Origin: UBA1181 sp963648205
GTDB lineage: Bacteria; Bacteroidota; Bacteroidia; Bacteroidales; Paludibacteraceae
Length of the DNA: 64,000 nt
Direction: 5' to 3'
NCBI GenBank assembly: GCA_963648205.1
Contig: CAVJCT010000026.1
Span: 1-64,000, forward strand
Below the pieces are notes generated by a model. It saw nothing but the letters and a program-made list of their open reading frames with translations, was not told the DNA's origin and made no database searches. A program made the position numbers and the translations under genes. This document shows, in pieces, positions 41,236-51,107 of the stretch; position 1 is the first letter of the stretch, and every line of letters starts with the position of its first letter.

Positions 41236-41982
41236 ATGAAAAAAATATTTAAAACAGCAGCAATGTTGATTGTTTCTGGAATTGCTATGACTGCATGTTG
41301 TTCAAACTCATCAAGCGAGAATAAAAGTTGTTGCGATGCGGCAGATTCAAGTAAGTGCTGTGCAGCAGAAGCACCTGCAACCTACGAGATTGCCAATTCA
41401 ACGGCAGACTCTATCGCTTTGTTGCCACCATCAAACTTGAAAGGTGCAACTTTGAGCGATGCTTTGAAGAACAGACGCACCGTTCGCTCTTTTGACCCTA
41501 ACAAACAGATCTCTGACCAACAAGTATCAGACCTTTTGTGGTGTGCTTTAGGCAAGAATAGAGAAGATGGCAAACGCACCGCTCCAACTGCAAGAAATGC
41601 TCAGGAGATTGAACTCTACCTTTACACAAAGTCTGCCATTTACCATTACCAAGCAGCGTCACACTCTTTGAAATTGGTCAAGGCCGGTAACTTCGTAGAA
41701 AAAGCAGGTAAGGGTGGATTCTATTTAGTAGCACCAATGGCTTTGACGATTGTTGCCGATTTTGATAAAATGGCAGATTTCGATGAGGAAGGAAAGCAGT
41801 TCTATTCAGCAACCGACGCAGGATTCGTATCGCAAAACATTTACTTGTTTGCGTCTGCTGAAGGTTTGGCAACTGTAACTTGCGGTTCTATCGATCGCCC
41901 TGCAATTTTGGAACTTTTCGGATTGACCAATGCGAAGGCAATTTTGTCTCATCCTATTGGATATGAGATGGTTGAGGAGTAA
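41236..41982 (+). CDS. Nitroreductase-fold (SagB/ThcOx-like) lipoprotein
   Basis: A 248-residue protein. The signal ends in a lipobox MTAC at about residue 21, so it is likely lipidated and periplasmic. A linker (21-45) holds three vicinal Cys pairs. Residues 58-248 match the nitroreductase fold: NRRTVRSFDPNKQISDQQVSDLLWCA, then TAPTARNAQEIELYL, and GFVSQNIYLFASAEGLATVTCG, which bind FMN. An FMN enzyme outside the cytoplasm with a Cys-rich tether is unusual. Its redox partner is unknown. Confidence 0.85.
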   Translation: MKKIFKTAAMLIVSGIAMTACCSNSSSENKSCCDAADSSKCCAAEAPATYEIANSTADSIALLPPSNLKGATLSDALKNRRTVRSFDPNKQISDQQVSDLLWCALGKNREDGKRTAPTARNAQEIELYLYTKSAIYHYQAASHSLKLVKAGNFVEKAGKGGFYLVAPMALTIVADFDKMADFDEEGKQFYSATDAGFVSQNIYLFASAEGLATVTCGSIDRPAILELFGLTNAKAILSHPIGYEMVEE

Positions 41983-41994
41983 TCATACGAATCG

Positions 41995-42681
41995 ATGAGA
42001 GGAAAATTCATTGTAATTGAAGGATTAGACGGCTGCGGAAAATCAACGCAGCTGTCTTTGTTAAGAGAATATTACGAAAAACAAGGTCGCAAGTGCGAAT
42101 ACATTCATTTCCCGAAGATGGAGCAAGGAGTGTATGGCGCATTGGTGGCAGAGTTTTTGCGTGGCGAATTTGGTTCTATCGAACAGGTTCATCCCAAATT
42201 GGTGGCTTTGCTTTTTGCTAACGATCGACTCGAAAAAGTTGATTTGATTCGCAATTGGCTGAACGAGGGGTTGGTGGTGATAGCCGACCGATACGTTTAC
42301 TCAAACATTGCCTATCAATGTGCAAAACTGACTTCGGAGGAAGAAAAGAAATCGCTCAAAGAGTGGATTTTAGACTTTGAGTTTAGACATAACGAATTGC
42401 CAGAACCAGATTTTTCATTTTTCCTGAATGTCCCTTTCTCTCATGTGGAAAATACCTTGCGAGGAACACGCTCGGGAGAAGATCGTAATTATCTCAATGG
42501 TAAAAAAGACATTCACGAGGCATCGTTAGATTTCCAAAAGAATGTTTTGAAAGAGTATCAAGGACTGTTGGAAAGCGAACCACAATTCATTGATATTCAA
42601 TGCTCAAAAGATGGTAAGACATTGATGAGCAAAGAAGAAATTCACAAAGAAATTTCAGATTATCTAAATAAAGTACGTTGA
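41995..42681 (+). CDS. tmk: Thymidylate kinase (dTMP kinase)
   Basis: Phosphorylates dTMP to dTDP. A 228-residue protein: the P-loop GLDGCGKST at 10-18, the DRYVYSNIAYQ nucleoside motif near 97-107 and the lid region with GTRSGEDRNYL. Placed 12 bases after the lipoprotein gene. The stop overlaps the start of the following sugar transferase. Confidence 0.92.
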   Translation: MRGKFIVIEGLDGCGKSTQLSLLREYYEKQGRKCEYIHFPKMEQGVYGALVAEFLRGEFGSIEQVHPKLVALLFANDRLEKVDLIRNWLNEGLVVIADRYVYSNIAYQCAKLTSEEEKKSLKEWILDFEFRHNELPEPDFSFFLNVPFSHVENTLRGTRSGEDRNYLNGKKDIHEASLDFQKNVLKEYQGLLESEPQFIDIQCSKDGKTLMSKEEIHKEISDYLNKVR

Positions 42682-43283
42682 AATTTGTATTTGACAAAAT
42701 ATTCTCCTTGTTAGGTTTGGCAGTATTATCATCGATTCTTGCTGTTGTAGCAGTGTTGATTCGGGTGAAAATGCCTAACGGACCGATTATCTTCCGACAG
42801 AAAAGAGTTGGTCAAAACGGAGAGTTATTTACGATTTACAAGTTTCGCACGATGGAGACGGAGCATTCTGGCTCTTCGATATCAGTGGCAGGCGAGGCTC
42901 GCATAACACCGTTGGGGGCAACGCTTCGCAAGTACAAAATTGACGAGTTGCCAGAGTTGTGGAATGTTCTCAAAGGAGATATGAGTTTTGTCGGACCGCG
43001 TCCTGATGTGCCAGGCTATGCTGACAAATTAGAAGGAGAGGCGAAATCGATTTTGAAGTTAAAGCCAGGCATCACTGGTCCGGCAAGTTTGAAATATCGA
43101 AATGAAGAAGAATTGTTGGCAACTGTTGAAAATCCACAACAGTATAATGATGAAGTGATATTTCCAGACAAAACAAGACTGAATTTGTATTATCTCAATC
43201 ATTACTCGTTTATGAAAGATATGCAAATGATATTTTGCACGATTTTAGGTAAAACGATGAGATATGCAGGTGAGGTGATATAG
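42678..43283 (+). CDS. PglC-like sugar-phosphate transferase (bacterial sugar transferase family), TTG start
   Basis: Transfers a sugar phosphate from a UDP-sugar onto undecaprenyl phosphate, the first step of many glycans. A 201-residue small monotopic type: membrane helix residues 8-29, KFRTM at about 53-57, the DELPELWNVLKGDMSFVGPRP active-site block (88-108) containing the Asp-Glu pair, then PGITGPASL. No ATG precedes the conserved N-terminus MKFVFDKIFSLLG, so TTG at 42678, overlapping the tmk stop (TTGA), is the start. Followed 14 bases later by an aminotransferase. The glycan it starts is unknown. Confidence 0.9.
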   Translation: MKFVFDKIFSLLGLAVLSSILAVVAVLIRVKMPNGPIIFRQKRVGQNGELFTIYKFRTMETEHSGSSISVAGEARITPLGATLRKYKIDELPELWNVLKGDMSFVGPRPDVPGYADKLEGEAKSILKLKPGITGPASLKYRNEEELLATVENPQQYNDEVIFPDKTRLNLYYLNHYSFMKDMQMIFCTILGKTMRYAGEVI

Positions 43284-43297
43284 AAAAACAATCATTT

Positions 43298-44509
43298 ATG
43301 GAAAATAATGAAGAAAGGAAACCCATCTACCTTTGTCTTGCCAAAATGAGCGAGACGGGAGCGGAGCAAAAATATGTTCAAGAGGCATTTGATACAAATT
43401 GGGTCGTTCCCTTAGGTCCGAATGTGAATGCTTTTGAGGAATCGTTGGCAGACTATTTCGAGGATGAAAAAGTCGGACGGAAGCCGGTGGTCGCCCTGTC
43501 GTCGGGTACGGCGGCGGTGCATTTGGCGTTGGTGGCATTAGGAGTGGGGAAGGGCGACTATGTTGTTTGTCAGAGTTTCACTTTTTGCGCATCGTGTAAT
43601 CCGATTTTATATCAAGGAGCAACGCCCGTTTTTGCAGATTCTGAGCGTGATTCTTGGAATATGGATCCTCTGTTTTTGAAAGATGCGATTGACAAGACGA
43701 TTTGGGAGACGAGCAGGAAACCGAAAGCGATTGTCGTTGTCCATCTTTATGGAATGCCAGCGAAGATGGATGAAATAATGGAGGTGGCACAAACCTACGA
43801 AATCCCTGTTATCGAGGATGCGGCGGAGGCTTTAGGATCGTCGTACAAAGGTCGAAAATGCGGTACATGGGGCAATTTCGGAGCATTGTCGTTCAATGGT
43901 AATAAGATGATCACCACGTCGGGAGGTGGAGCATTGATTTGTCCGAACGAGGAGATGAAGCAGAAGGTGATGTTCTACGCCACGCAGGCGAGAGAGCCGT
44001 TCCCATACTATCAGCATGAGAAGGTAGGCTTCAATTATCGGATGTCTAATGTTTGCGCAGGAATCGGTCGAGGTCAGATGACCGTGTTGGACGAGCATAT
44101 TGCGCACCATAGATTTTTGTCAGAATATTATCGAAAAGCATTCTCGAAAATGGATGGAATTGAATTTCACGAAAACTATTCAGAGTCAAGCAATTCCAAT
44201 TTTTGGCTAAACACAATTTTATTGGATGAGAAGATGAATGTGAAATCGAACGAAACTGTCGAAGAATCAGAGTTTGCGCCCAGTAAAAATGTCGAGTTGT
44301 TGCGAAGAGCGTTGGCATCTGCGAAAATAGAGACCCGTCCGTTGTGGAAACCATTGCATTTGCAACCCATTTACAAGGGAACATTTTCTATAAACTATGG
44401 AATCTCGGACAGTCTTTTCAAAAGAGGACTTTGTTTGCCCTCTGGTCCGTGGGTAACCGAAGAGGATGCCGAAGAGATCGTGCAGCGGATTGAGAGAGAA
44501 ATACAATGA
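43298..44509 (+). CDS. DegT/DnrJ/EryC1 PLP-dependent sugar aminotransferase
   Basis: A 403-residue aminotransferase of nucleotide-sugar metabolism. PLP contacts: SSGTAA at 69-73, D174 in VIEDAAEALG and the Schiff-base K203 in FNGNKMITTSGGG. It most resembles PglE/LegC-type enzymes that place an amino group on a 4-keto sugar. The dehydratase and acetyltransferase needed for such a pathway are not in the window. Together with the preceding PglC-like gene it suggests a modified amino sugar made for a lipid-linked glycan. Confidence 0.9.
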   Translation: MENNEERKPIYLCLAKMSETGAEQKYVQEAFDTNWVVPLGPNVNAFEESLADYFEDEKVGRKPVVALSSGTAAVHLALVALGVGKGDYVVCQSFTFCASCNPILYQGATPVFADSERDSWNMDPLFLKDAIDKTIWETSRKPKAIVVVHLYGMPAKMDEIMEVAQTYEIPVIEDAAEALGSSYKGRKCGTWGNFGALSFNGNKMITTSGGGALICPNEEMKQKVMFYATQAREPFPYYQHEKVGFNYRMSNVCAGIGRGQMTVLDEHIAHHRFLSEYYRKAFSKMDGIEFHENYSESSNSNFWLNTILLDEKMNVKSNETVEESEFAPSKNVELLRRALASAKIETRPLWKPLHLQPIYKGTFSINYGISDSLFKRGLCLPSGPWVTEEDAEEIVQRIEREIQ

Positions 44510-44517
44510 GGAATTTG

Positions 44518-44526
44518 TATATTTGC
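44518..44526 (+). promoter_or_regulatory. -7 box of the DUF3109 gene
   Basis: TATATTTGC, 24 bases before the ATG at 44551. No upstream TTTG at standard distance. Confidence 0.55.
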
Positions 44527-44550
44527 AAAACATTTTAACCTCACTGCCCT

Positions 44551-45135
44551 ATGATGATTCAAATAGAAAATACCATCATTTCGATGGATTTGTTCGATAA
44601 ACGGTTCTGTTGCGACTTGTCGGTTTGCAAGGGAATTTGCTGTATTGAAGGAGATGCTGGCGCTCCGTTGGAAGACGACGAAATTCCTGTCTTAGAGAAG
44701 ATTTTGCCGGTTATCTGGGATGATCTTTCGGAAGATTCAAAGGAAGTGATTGGTCAGCAGGGTGTTTTCTATATTGATGAGGAGGGGGATAAAGTGACTC
44801 CGATAGTGAAGGGTGGCAAGTGCGTTTTCACCTATTTCGACGAAGATGGTACTTGTAAATGTGCGATTGAAAAAGCGTATAGAGAAGGTAAAATTGATTT
44901 CTACAAACCGATTTCGTGCCATCTTTACCCCGTACGATTGGAGAAATTTAGAAATGGCGATATTGGAGTGAACATTCATAGGTGGAAAATTTGTGAATGC
45001 GCCTTCGAATTAGGAAAAAAAGAAAAACTTCCTGTCTATAAGTTTTTGAAAGGACCTTTGATTCGCCGTTTTGGTCAGGAGTGGTATGACGAGGTTTGTA
45101 TCGCGGCTGAAGAATTGAAGAAAATCAAAGGATAA
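44551..45135 (+). CDS. DUF3109-family Cys-rich protein
   Basis: A 194-residue cytoplasmic protein. It matches DUF3109, a Bacteroidetes-rich family related in pattern to YkgJ-type zinc/iron-chelating proteins. Early cysteines are C20, C21, C26, C30, C31 (FCCDLSVCKGICC); later ones lie in GGKCVF, TCKCAIEKA, ISCHLYPVR and KICECAF. That is at least ten Cys, suggesting a metal or Fe-S cluster. Function unknown. Start ATG at 44551, with an alternative at 44554. Confidence 0.85.
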   Translation: MMIQIENTIISMDLFDKRFCCDLSVCKGICCIEGDAGAPLEDDEIPVLEKILPVIWDDLSEDSKEVIGQQGVFYIDEEGDKVTPIVKGGKCVFTYFDEDGTCKCAIEKAYREGKIDFYKPISCHLYPVRLEKFRNGDIGVNIHRWKICECAFELGKKEKLPVYKFLKGPLIRRFGQEWYDEVCIAAEELKKIKG

Positions 45136-45169
45136 ACGTTTGATTGGTAAATAAAACAAGTATTTCGCA

Positions 45170-46405
45170 ATGAATTTGGAGACTGATATTTCTTTCTATG
45201 AGATAAAAAATGCCATTCGCGTGGTGCATGTTTACGACGATTCTCCTGTGGCTTATTGTGGTTTCGCCATCAATGTGGGAACTCGCGACGAACTGGAACA
45301 CGAGTCGGGTATGGCTCACTTCATCGAACATACGCTCTTCAAAGGAACTCAGAAACGTAAATCTTGGCACATCATCAACCGATTGGAGTCGCTCGGTGGC
45401 GAACTGAACGCTTATACGGCGAAAGAGGAGACGTTCATCCATGCGACAATGCTCTGTGAGGATTATGAGTGTGCGATGGAACTTTGCTCCGACATTCTTT
45501 TCCATGCAACTTTCCCTCAGAAGGAAATCGACAAGGAGGTGGATGTGATCATCGACGAAATACAATCTTGTAAAGACACTCCTTCAGAACAAATCTATGA
45601 TGATTTTGAAGGAATGGTTTTTCAAGGCACACCAATGGGACGAAATGTTTTGGGTGAGGCAAAAAAATTAAAGAAGTATAAGACACAAGACGCCATCGAT
45701 TTTGTTCAACGAACCTATTGCACGGACAAAATTTTGTTCTTTTCATTAGGAAAAATACCTTTCAAGAAGGTGGTTCGTTTGGCAGAAAAATATTTTGGCG
45801 ATATTCCTGAAAAGAGAAGTGCAGAACAAACCAAGTTGGTTTTGGATTATCATCCATTCCAACTTGTGCAGAAAAAGCGGACTACCCAGGCGCATGTGAT
45901 GTTGGGTACTTTAGGCTATGATCTCTCGTCTGACAGCCGCCTTCCGTTGGCATTGCTGAATAATATTTTAGGTGGACCGTCTATGAATAGCAAGTTGAAT
46001 TTGGTTATTCGTGAGAAATACGGAATGGCATATACCATCGAGTCGTCCTATAATTCTTATTCCGATTGTGGCGTTTTTGTCGTCTATTATGGCACGGAAG
46101 AGAAAAACCGGGAAAAGTGTAGCGATTTGGTGCGGACTGAGTTACAACGAGTTTGCACCCAGCCGTTCTCAAAGTTGCAATTAGATCGATATAAAAAACA
46201 GTTGATGGGTCAACTTGCTATCTCCCAAGAAAATAGAGAGTCGTTTATCCTTTCGTTGGCAAAAAGTTTCCTCCGTTTTAATGCCTTTGAAACTTTAAGT
46301 GATATTAACGATCAGTTAGAAAAAATCACACCGACAACATTGGTCGACGTGGCTTTGGAGTCATTTCAGCCCGACAAAATTTCAGAGTTGGTGTTCACAA
46401 AATAG
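45170..46405 (+). CDS. M16-family zinc peptidase, single-domain processing-peptidase type
   Basis: A 411-residue protein without a signal peptide. The zinc motif HFIEH is at 50-54, with the downstream Glu in KEIDKEVDVIIDEI. Length is that of the mitochondrial-processing-peptidase-like branch (about 400-430 residues), unlike the two-repeat exported member at 27310. It lies 35 bases after DUF3109. Substrate unknown. Confidence 0.9.
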   Translation: MNLETDISFYEIKNAIRVVHVYDDSPVAYCGFAINVGTRDELEHESGMAHFIEHTLFKGTQKRKSWHIINRLESLGGELNAYTAKEETFIHATMLCEDYECAMELCSDILFHATFPQKEIDKEVDVIIDEIQSCKDTPSEQIYDDFEGMVFQGTPMGRNVLGEAKKLKKYKTQDAIDFVQRTYCTDKILFFSLGKIPFKKVVRLAEKYFGDIPEKRSAEQTKLVLDYHPFQLVQKKRTTQAHVMLGTLGYDLSSDSRLPLALLNNILGGPSMNSKLNLVIREKYGMAYTIESSYNSYSDCGVFVVYYGTEEKNREKCSDLVRTELQRVCTQPFSKLQLDRYKKQLMGQLAISQENRESFILSLAKSFLRFNAFETLSDINDQLEKITPTTLVDVALESFQPDKISELVFTK

Positions 46406-46550
46406 GAGGTCGCTTTATTCTCTTTCCATATAAAAACAAGGTTTTTTTATGTTAATTTTATAACTTTCATAGAAAAAAATAACGAGTTTGTCTTTTTTGT
46501 GCTACCTTTTTGCTGTTTGGCTGAGGCCGTTTATTCGATACATTATTACC

Positions 46551-49500
46551 ATGAAGCATTACACACACGAAGTTTGTCTATTTGTCCTTTTTATGCTGGT
46601 ATTGCCAGTTGCTCTTGTTGGACAGTCTCTAACTCCAACGGGTCTGAAAATCGGTGGCTCGTTGGATGGTTGGGAATTGTACACGGGAAAGTATGTCCCT
46701 AACAAATACACTGATAATGATGGAGATGTGGCGTATGATTATGGGTATGAGTGGACAAGTGTAACTGAAGCAGATGCGCGAAAGGATGGTCGAATCCTTT
46801 TGAGTAGTGATATTGGTGCTGTAGACCCGATTATTGCGTGTAGTGGTTTTTATGTGAATCCAGATAACGAAATCGTTATTCAAATAGGTAAAAATAGCGG
46901 TAAGGCAGAGGCAGTGAACGACAGAAACGCACTCTATGCATACGCTGAGCGAATCAAGTACAGTTTTGATGTTACGGAAGAGAGTACGCTCTTCACTTAC
47001 AAGTATGCGTGTGTGTTGCATGTGCCTGATAATGACTCGCATACCTCTTATATGATGCCTGCGTTCTTGGTCTCTGTTTTGTTGGAGTCTCCTTCGGGAC
47101 AGAAGATTACGCTTCCTTGCGAGAGTTTTTCGGGAAATGCCAGTTTCAATAACTCGATGAAACGAAATCCTTCAACTTGTCGTGAGTCAAAAGTGGAAAG
47201 TGGTCAAGACCCTGAAGACTATGTCTATCAGCCTTGGACGACAGTCAGTTATGATTTGACTTCCTATATTGGATATAAGGTTACAATCGAAATTATCAAT
47301 CACGACTGTTTGGTGGAGAACAAATATGGCTCCGACAATTTGGGTGGAGGTAGCCATAAAGCCTACGGATATTTCTGGGGAAAAACAGAACCTTTGAAGT
47401 TGACCCCTAAAAATTGTGGTAATGATGATGCCATCATTGTTGCTCCGACAGGATTTGTAAATTATAATTGGTATCGCTGTGATGAGAGTGGTATTTTGCT
47501 GAAATCGGATGGAAATAAAATCACGATTCCAGTGGATGAAATTGTCGATGGCGCACATTACTGCTGTGAAATGGTGGGTTCTAATGATGCTTGTACGAAA
47601 ATCACTACTGATACCGTTCTTTCGACGATTGACCTGTTGGCAGATTTCGACTATGAGAATGATTGCGATATGAAGGTCAATTTCACCGATAAGAGCAAGG
47701 CTGAAAGAGATACCATTCAGAAATATCGCTGGGATTTCGGTGATGGATATTCGTCTACTTCGCCGTCGCCAACCCACGAGTATCTGAGTTCAGGTTCGTA
47801 TGACGTTTCTTTGACCATCATCTCTGGAAATGGATGTTCGAATACAATCACGAAGCCTGTTTCTGTTCGTCCACTTCCAATTTTGACTATCGACGGAGAT
47901 CAGAATGTTTGTGAAGGTGATATGATAGCCTTGTCGTGTCTCTCTTCGCAGGTCGGAAGTAGTTTCTTCTGGCTCAATCAGAAAGGAGATACGGTGTCGA
48001 GAGATATTTCTTTGCAAGAGAAAGCCACTGTGAGTCAGACCTATAGCGTTTATATCATTGACGAATATAGCTGCTCTTACAATAAGACGGTGAACGTTTC
48101 CGTTTCTGCTGCTCCGACGGTTTTCATCAAGGGAGACTCTTCCGTTTGCTTCAATACTCCTGCAAAATTGTGGGTTTGGGGTGATGCCGATGAGTATGTT
48201 TGGAGTACGGCGTATGTGGGTGATACGCTGAAATTAACCCCACAGCAGTCGTCAACTTATTGTGTAACAGGAGAATACACGCAGACGGGCTGTAAGGCTT
48301 CAAAATGTGTGAGTTTGAAAATCAATCCTTTGCCAGATGTCAAGATTGAAGGTGCATCGTCTATCTGTTCAGGTAGTCAGACGACACTCTATGCGGTTGG
48401 AGCGAAGGAGTACTTGTGGCAGGATGTCTATTATGGTGATTCAATGATGGTTTCGCCTACTGAAACGACGGTTTATACGATTTTAGGAACAGATTCTAAT
48501 GGATGTTCAAACAATTACGAGCATAAATTGGTGGTGAACAATTCGCCTGCGTTGGTGCTTCACGGTAATAAAGAGGTATGTGAAGGCGAGGCATTGACAC
48601 TCTGGTTGGAAGGCGCGCAGTCCTATTTATGGGATGATGGTGTTACAAAATCGATGGTTACACGCACGCCAACGTTGAACACTACTTCATATAAGGTGCA
48701 AGGTTCGACAAACGGATGTGTTACAGATACGGTGATTCCGATTGTCGTAAATCCGGTTCCGACGATTTTTGTTCAAGGTCAGGAAGAGGTTTGTGAGGGT
48801 GAGAACATAACGCTCATGGTGCAAGGTGGTGATACCTACAAATGGGCGACGGGCGAGACGACGGCAACGATAGAGAAAACATTGGCAACCAGTCAAACTT
48901 TCTATGTGACGGGTTACTCTGATAAGAATTGTGTGGGTACTGCTTCATTCCCTGTAACTGTGCATCCACAACCTAAGTTCTCTATTCAAGGACCAACGGC
49001 TGTATGTGAAGGTGAGACGGTTCAACTCTCTGCCTTTAATGAAAATGACGATTGCACCTATCAGTGGGACAATGGTTATTTGGGTAAATCGTATGTGATG
49101 GCGATTTCAGACACGACGACGTTCGAGGTGATGGCAACAGACACTGCAACTGGATGTTCTTCGATAAAGAAACACACGATTAGCACTTTGCCATTCCCAG
49201 AGGTGAGGGTGGATGGTAAAACAACGGTTTGTAATGGCGTTACGATGCAGTTGGCTGCTTCGGGTGCGGCAAGTTACCTTTGGAGTGATAGTTCGACCAC
49301 GAATATGCTCATTCAAAAGGCAACTGTGAACACGGTTATGTGGGTTGAAGGAACGACCAACGGCTGTACCACAAGAAAAGAAGTTCCAATCACGGTACTT
49401 CCTGCACCATACGTTTGGGTCGACGGAATCACAACGATTTGTTTTGGTGATACGTTGTATCTGACGGCTCGTGGTGCTGAGAGTTATCAGTGGAATGCTT

Positions 49501-51077
49501 CGGTGGATGGTCAAAATTACAAGTCGAAGCCGAATGTCTCTTCCTACGTCTCTTTGATTGGAACGGGAGAAAATGGATGTACGACAAAATTGTCCATTCC
49601 GTTCACCGTACGTTCAAAACCAACCGTCGGAATTTCAGGATTTGAAACCATCTGTAAGGATGGCACGGTATGTCTTTCTGCAACAGGTAGAGGACTTGTC
49701 CAATTTGCTTGGTCGACAGGTGAGTCTGCTCAGTCGATAGAGGCGACATTGCCGGAAACTAAAACATTTGAAGTACAAGCGTGGGATACCTTAGGATGTA
49801 CCAACACTGCCCAATACACGGTTTACACGATTGACCCTCCAGTCATTTCCTTCACAGGCGACACTGTGGTATGCGATGGCGAGACAATCACTTTGGATGG
49901 ACATGGCGCTTCTAATTTCTCATGGATAGCCAACGGTTCTATTGTCGGTCAAGGTTCAAGATTGTCATACGTTCCGAAGCGAAACATTGTAGTTCAGATG
50001 GTGGGCGTTCAGAATAATTGTTCATCCACAAGGGATATTTATGTAAAAGTCAATCAAATTCCGAACGTGGCAATCGTTGGTCCGACAGGAGTTTGTAAGA
50101 ATGAATTGGTAGATTTGACGGCAACAGGAGCCGACAGATACGAATGGAGTACAGGCGACACAACTGCTACAATTAATTATCCTATATCAGTTACGACATC
50201 GTATATTGTCAATGGAATCACAAAAAGTGGATGTAACGCAAAAAAAAGCGTTCGTGTAGAAGTATATCCCGATTTAAGTGTATCTTTGGAGGAAATTAGT
50301 AAGAGTGGCTGTCCGGATGCTCCAACGACGGTTGTTTTGGGTGCAGAAGGTGCGCTGAATTACACATACAGTAGTGAGCCATATAACGCAACTATCAGTG
50401 GTACAACATCTTACGATTTGGAAGCCTTGATAGATGAGCCGACAGAGGTCTATGTTATTGGTACGGACATTAATGGATGTAAGGGCTATGACACGATAAG
50501 CATTGAGCCAAAAACGAGTGAAGGAATGAGGTTTAACATCGTTCCTTCGATTGTAGAGGAGAGCAATCCTATCGTACATTTGACGGGAGTAAATCCGATC
50601 GAGGCTGAATGGTCTTGGCGATTGAAAGCAGTATCAGAGCCACACGAGGTAGCCGAGTTGGACGGAATGTTTGTTCGCTATGAGTTTGATAAAGAGGAAC
50701 TTGCGATAGAAGATTCGTTCAAAGTAGTGGTAAAAGTGAAGGATGAGAACGGATGTCAATACAGTCGTAGTTCGTATGTGTATGTTTGGAAAGACGTTTG
50801 GGCTCCAACTGCCTTTTCACCGAACGGAGATGGAATGAATGATGTGTTCCGTTTCAAGGGAGGTGATTTTATAGAAGATTTCCATTACGTCATTTACAAT
50901 CGCCATGGAAAGATTGTTTTCAAGGGTGATAGTGTAAAAGATGGCTGGGATGGAACCTATTCTAATGGTGAGGAATGTCCGATGGGCGTTTATGGTTGGT
51001 CTGTCTCTTACAAGAGTAATTATAAAGGGATAGACAAATCAGGTGAGTACAAAGGATTTGTGAGTGTTATAAGATAG
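46551..51077 (+). CDS. Giant secreted repeat protein with a type B T9SS C-terminal domain
   Basis: A 1508-residue protein. The ATG at 46551 gives a signal peptide (MKHYTHEVCLFVLFMLVLP, cleaved near LVGQS); a TTG at 46488 is less likely. Residues 25-350 are an unrecognised N-terminal beta-rich region. A PKD domain (about 361-440) is marked by WDFGDG. Then 11 Ig-like repeats of about 72 residues (440-1240) each show a VCEG or VCxG motif, a GAxxYxW core and a GC near the end, and a degenerate twelfth follows. The C-terminal domain (about 1410-1508, APTAFSPNGDGMNDVF) is the gliding-motility-associated type used by type IX secretion. PorP/SprF follows. Confidence 0.88.
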   Translation: MKHYTHEVCLFVLFMLVLPVALVGQSLTPTGLKIGGSLDGWELYTGKYVPNKYTDNDGDVAYDYGYEWTSVTEADARKDGRILLSSDIGAVDPIIACSGFYVNPDNEIVIQIGKNSGKAEAVNDRNALYAYAERIKYSFDVTEESTLFTYKYACVLHVPDNDSHTSYMMPAFLVSVLLESPSGQKITLPCESFSGNASFNNSMKRNPSTCRESKVESGQDPEDYVYQPWTTVSYDLTSYIGYKVTIEIINHDCLVENKYGSDNLGGGSHKAYGYFWGKTEPLKLTPKNCGNDDAIIVAPTGFVNYNWYRCDESGILLKSDGNKITIPVDEIVDGAHYCCEMVGSNDACTKITTDTVLSTIDLLADFDYENDCDMKVNFTDKSKAERDTIQKYRWDFGDGYSSTSPSPTHEYLSSGSYDVSLTIISGNGCSNTITKPVSVRPLPILTIDGDQNVCEGDMIALSCLSSQVGSSFFWLNQKGDTVSRDISLQEKATVSQTYSVYIIDEYSCSYNKTVNVSVSAAPTVFIKGDSSVCFNTPAKLWVWGDADEYVWSTAYVGDTLKLTPQQSSTYCVTGEYTQTGCKASKCVSLKINPLPDVKIEGASSICSGSQTTLYAVGAKEYLWQDVYYGDSMMVSPTETTVYTILGTDSNGCSNNYEHKLVVNNSPALVLHGNKEVCEGEALTLWLEGAQSYLWDDGVTKSMVTRTPTLNTTSYKVQGSTNGCVTDTVIPIVVNPVPTIFVQGQEEVCEGENITLMVQGGDTYKWATGETTATIEKTLATSQTFYVTGYSDKNCVGTASFPVTVHPQPKFSIQGPTAVCEGETVQLSAFNENDDCTYQWDNGYLGKSYVMAISDTTTFEVMATDTATGCSSIKKHTISTLPFPEVRVDGKTTVCNGVTMQLAASGAASYLWSDSSTTNMLIQKATVNTVMWVEGTTNGCTTRKEVPITVLPAPYVWVDGITTICFGDTLYLTARGAESYQWNASVDGQNYKSKPNVSSYVSLIGTGENGCTTKLSIPFTVRSKPTVGISGFETICKDGTVCLSATGRGLVQFAWSTGESAQSIEATLPETKTFEVQAWDTLGCTNTAQYTVYTIDPPVISFTGDTVVCDGETITLDGHGASNFSWIANGSIVGQGSRLSYVPKRNIVVQMVGVQNNCSSTRDIYVKVNQIPNVAIVGPTGVCKNELVDLTATGADRYEWSTGDTTATINYPISVTTSYIVNGITKSGCNAKKSVRVEVYPDLSVSLEEISKSGCPDAPTTVVLGAEGALNYTYSSEPYNATISGTTSYDLEALIDEPTEVYVIGTDINGCKGYDTISIEPKTSEGMRFNIVPSIVEESNPIVHLTGVNPIEAEWSWRLKAVSEPHEVAELDGMFVRYEFDKEELAIEDSFKVVVKVKDENGCQYSRSSYVYVWKDVWAPTAFSPNGDGMNDVFRFKGGDFIEDFHYVIYNRHGKIVFKGDSVKDGWDGTYSNGEECPMGVYGWSVSYKSNYKGIDKSGEYKGFVSVIR

Positions 51078-51107
51078 ATTGAGTAGAAAGATAACTACAG
51101 TTAAGTG

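Noticed and set aside
46488..46550. Upstream extension of the giant T9SS protein from a TTG
   Set aside because: It would put 21 extra residues before a good signal peptide and has no conserved feature; the ATG at 46551 fits better.
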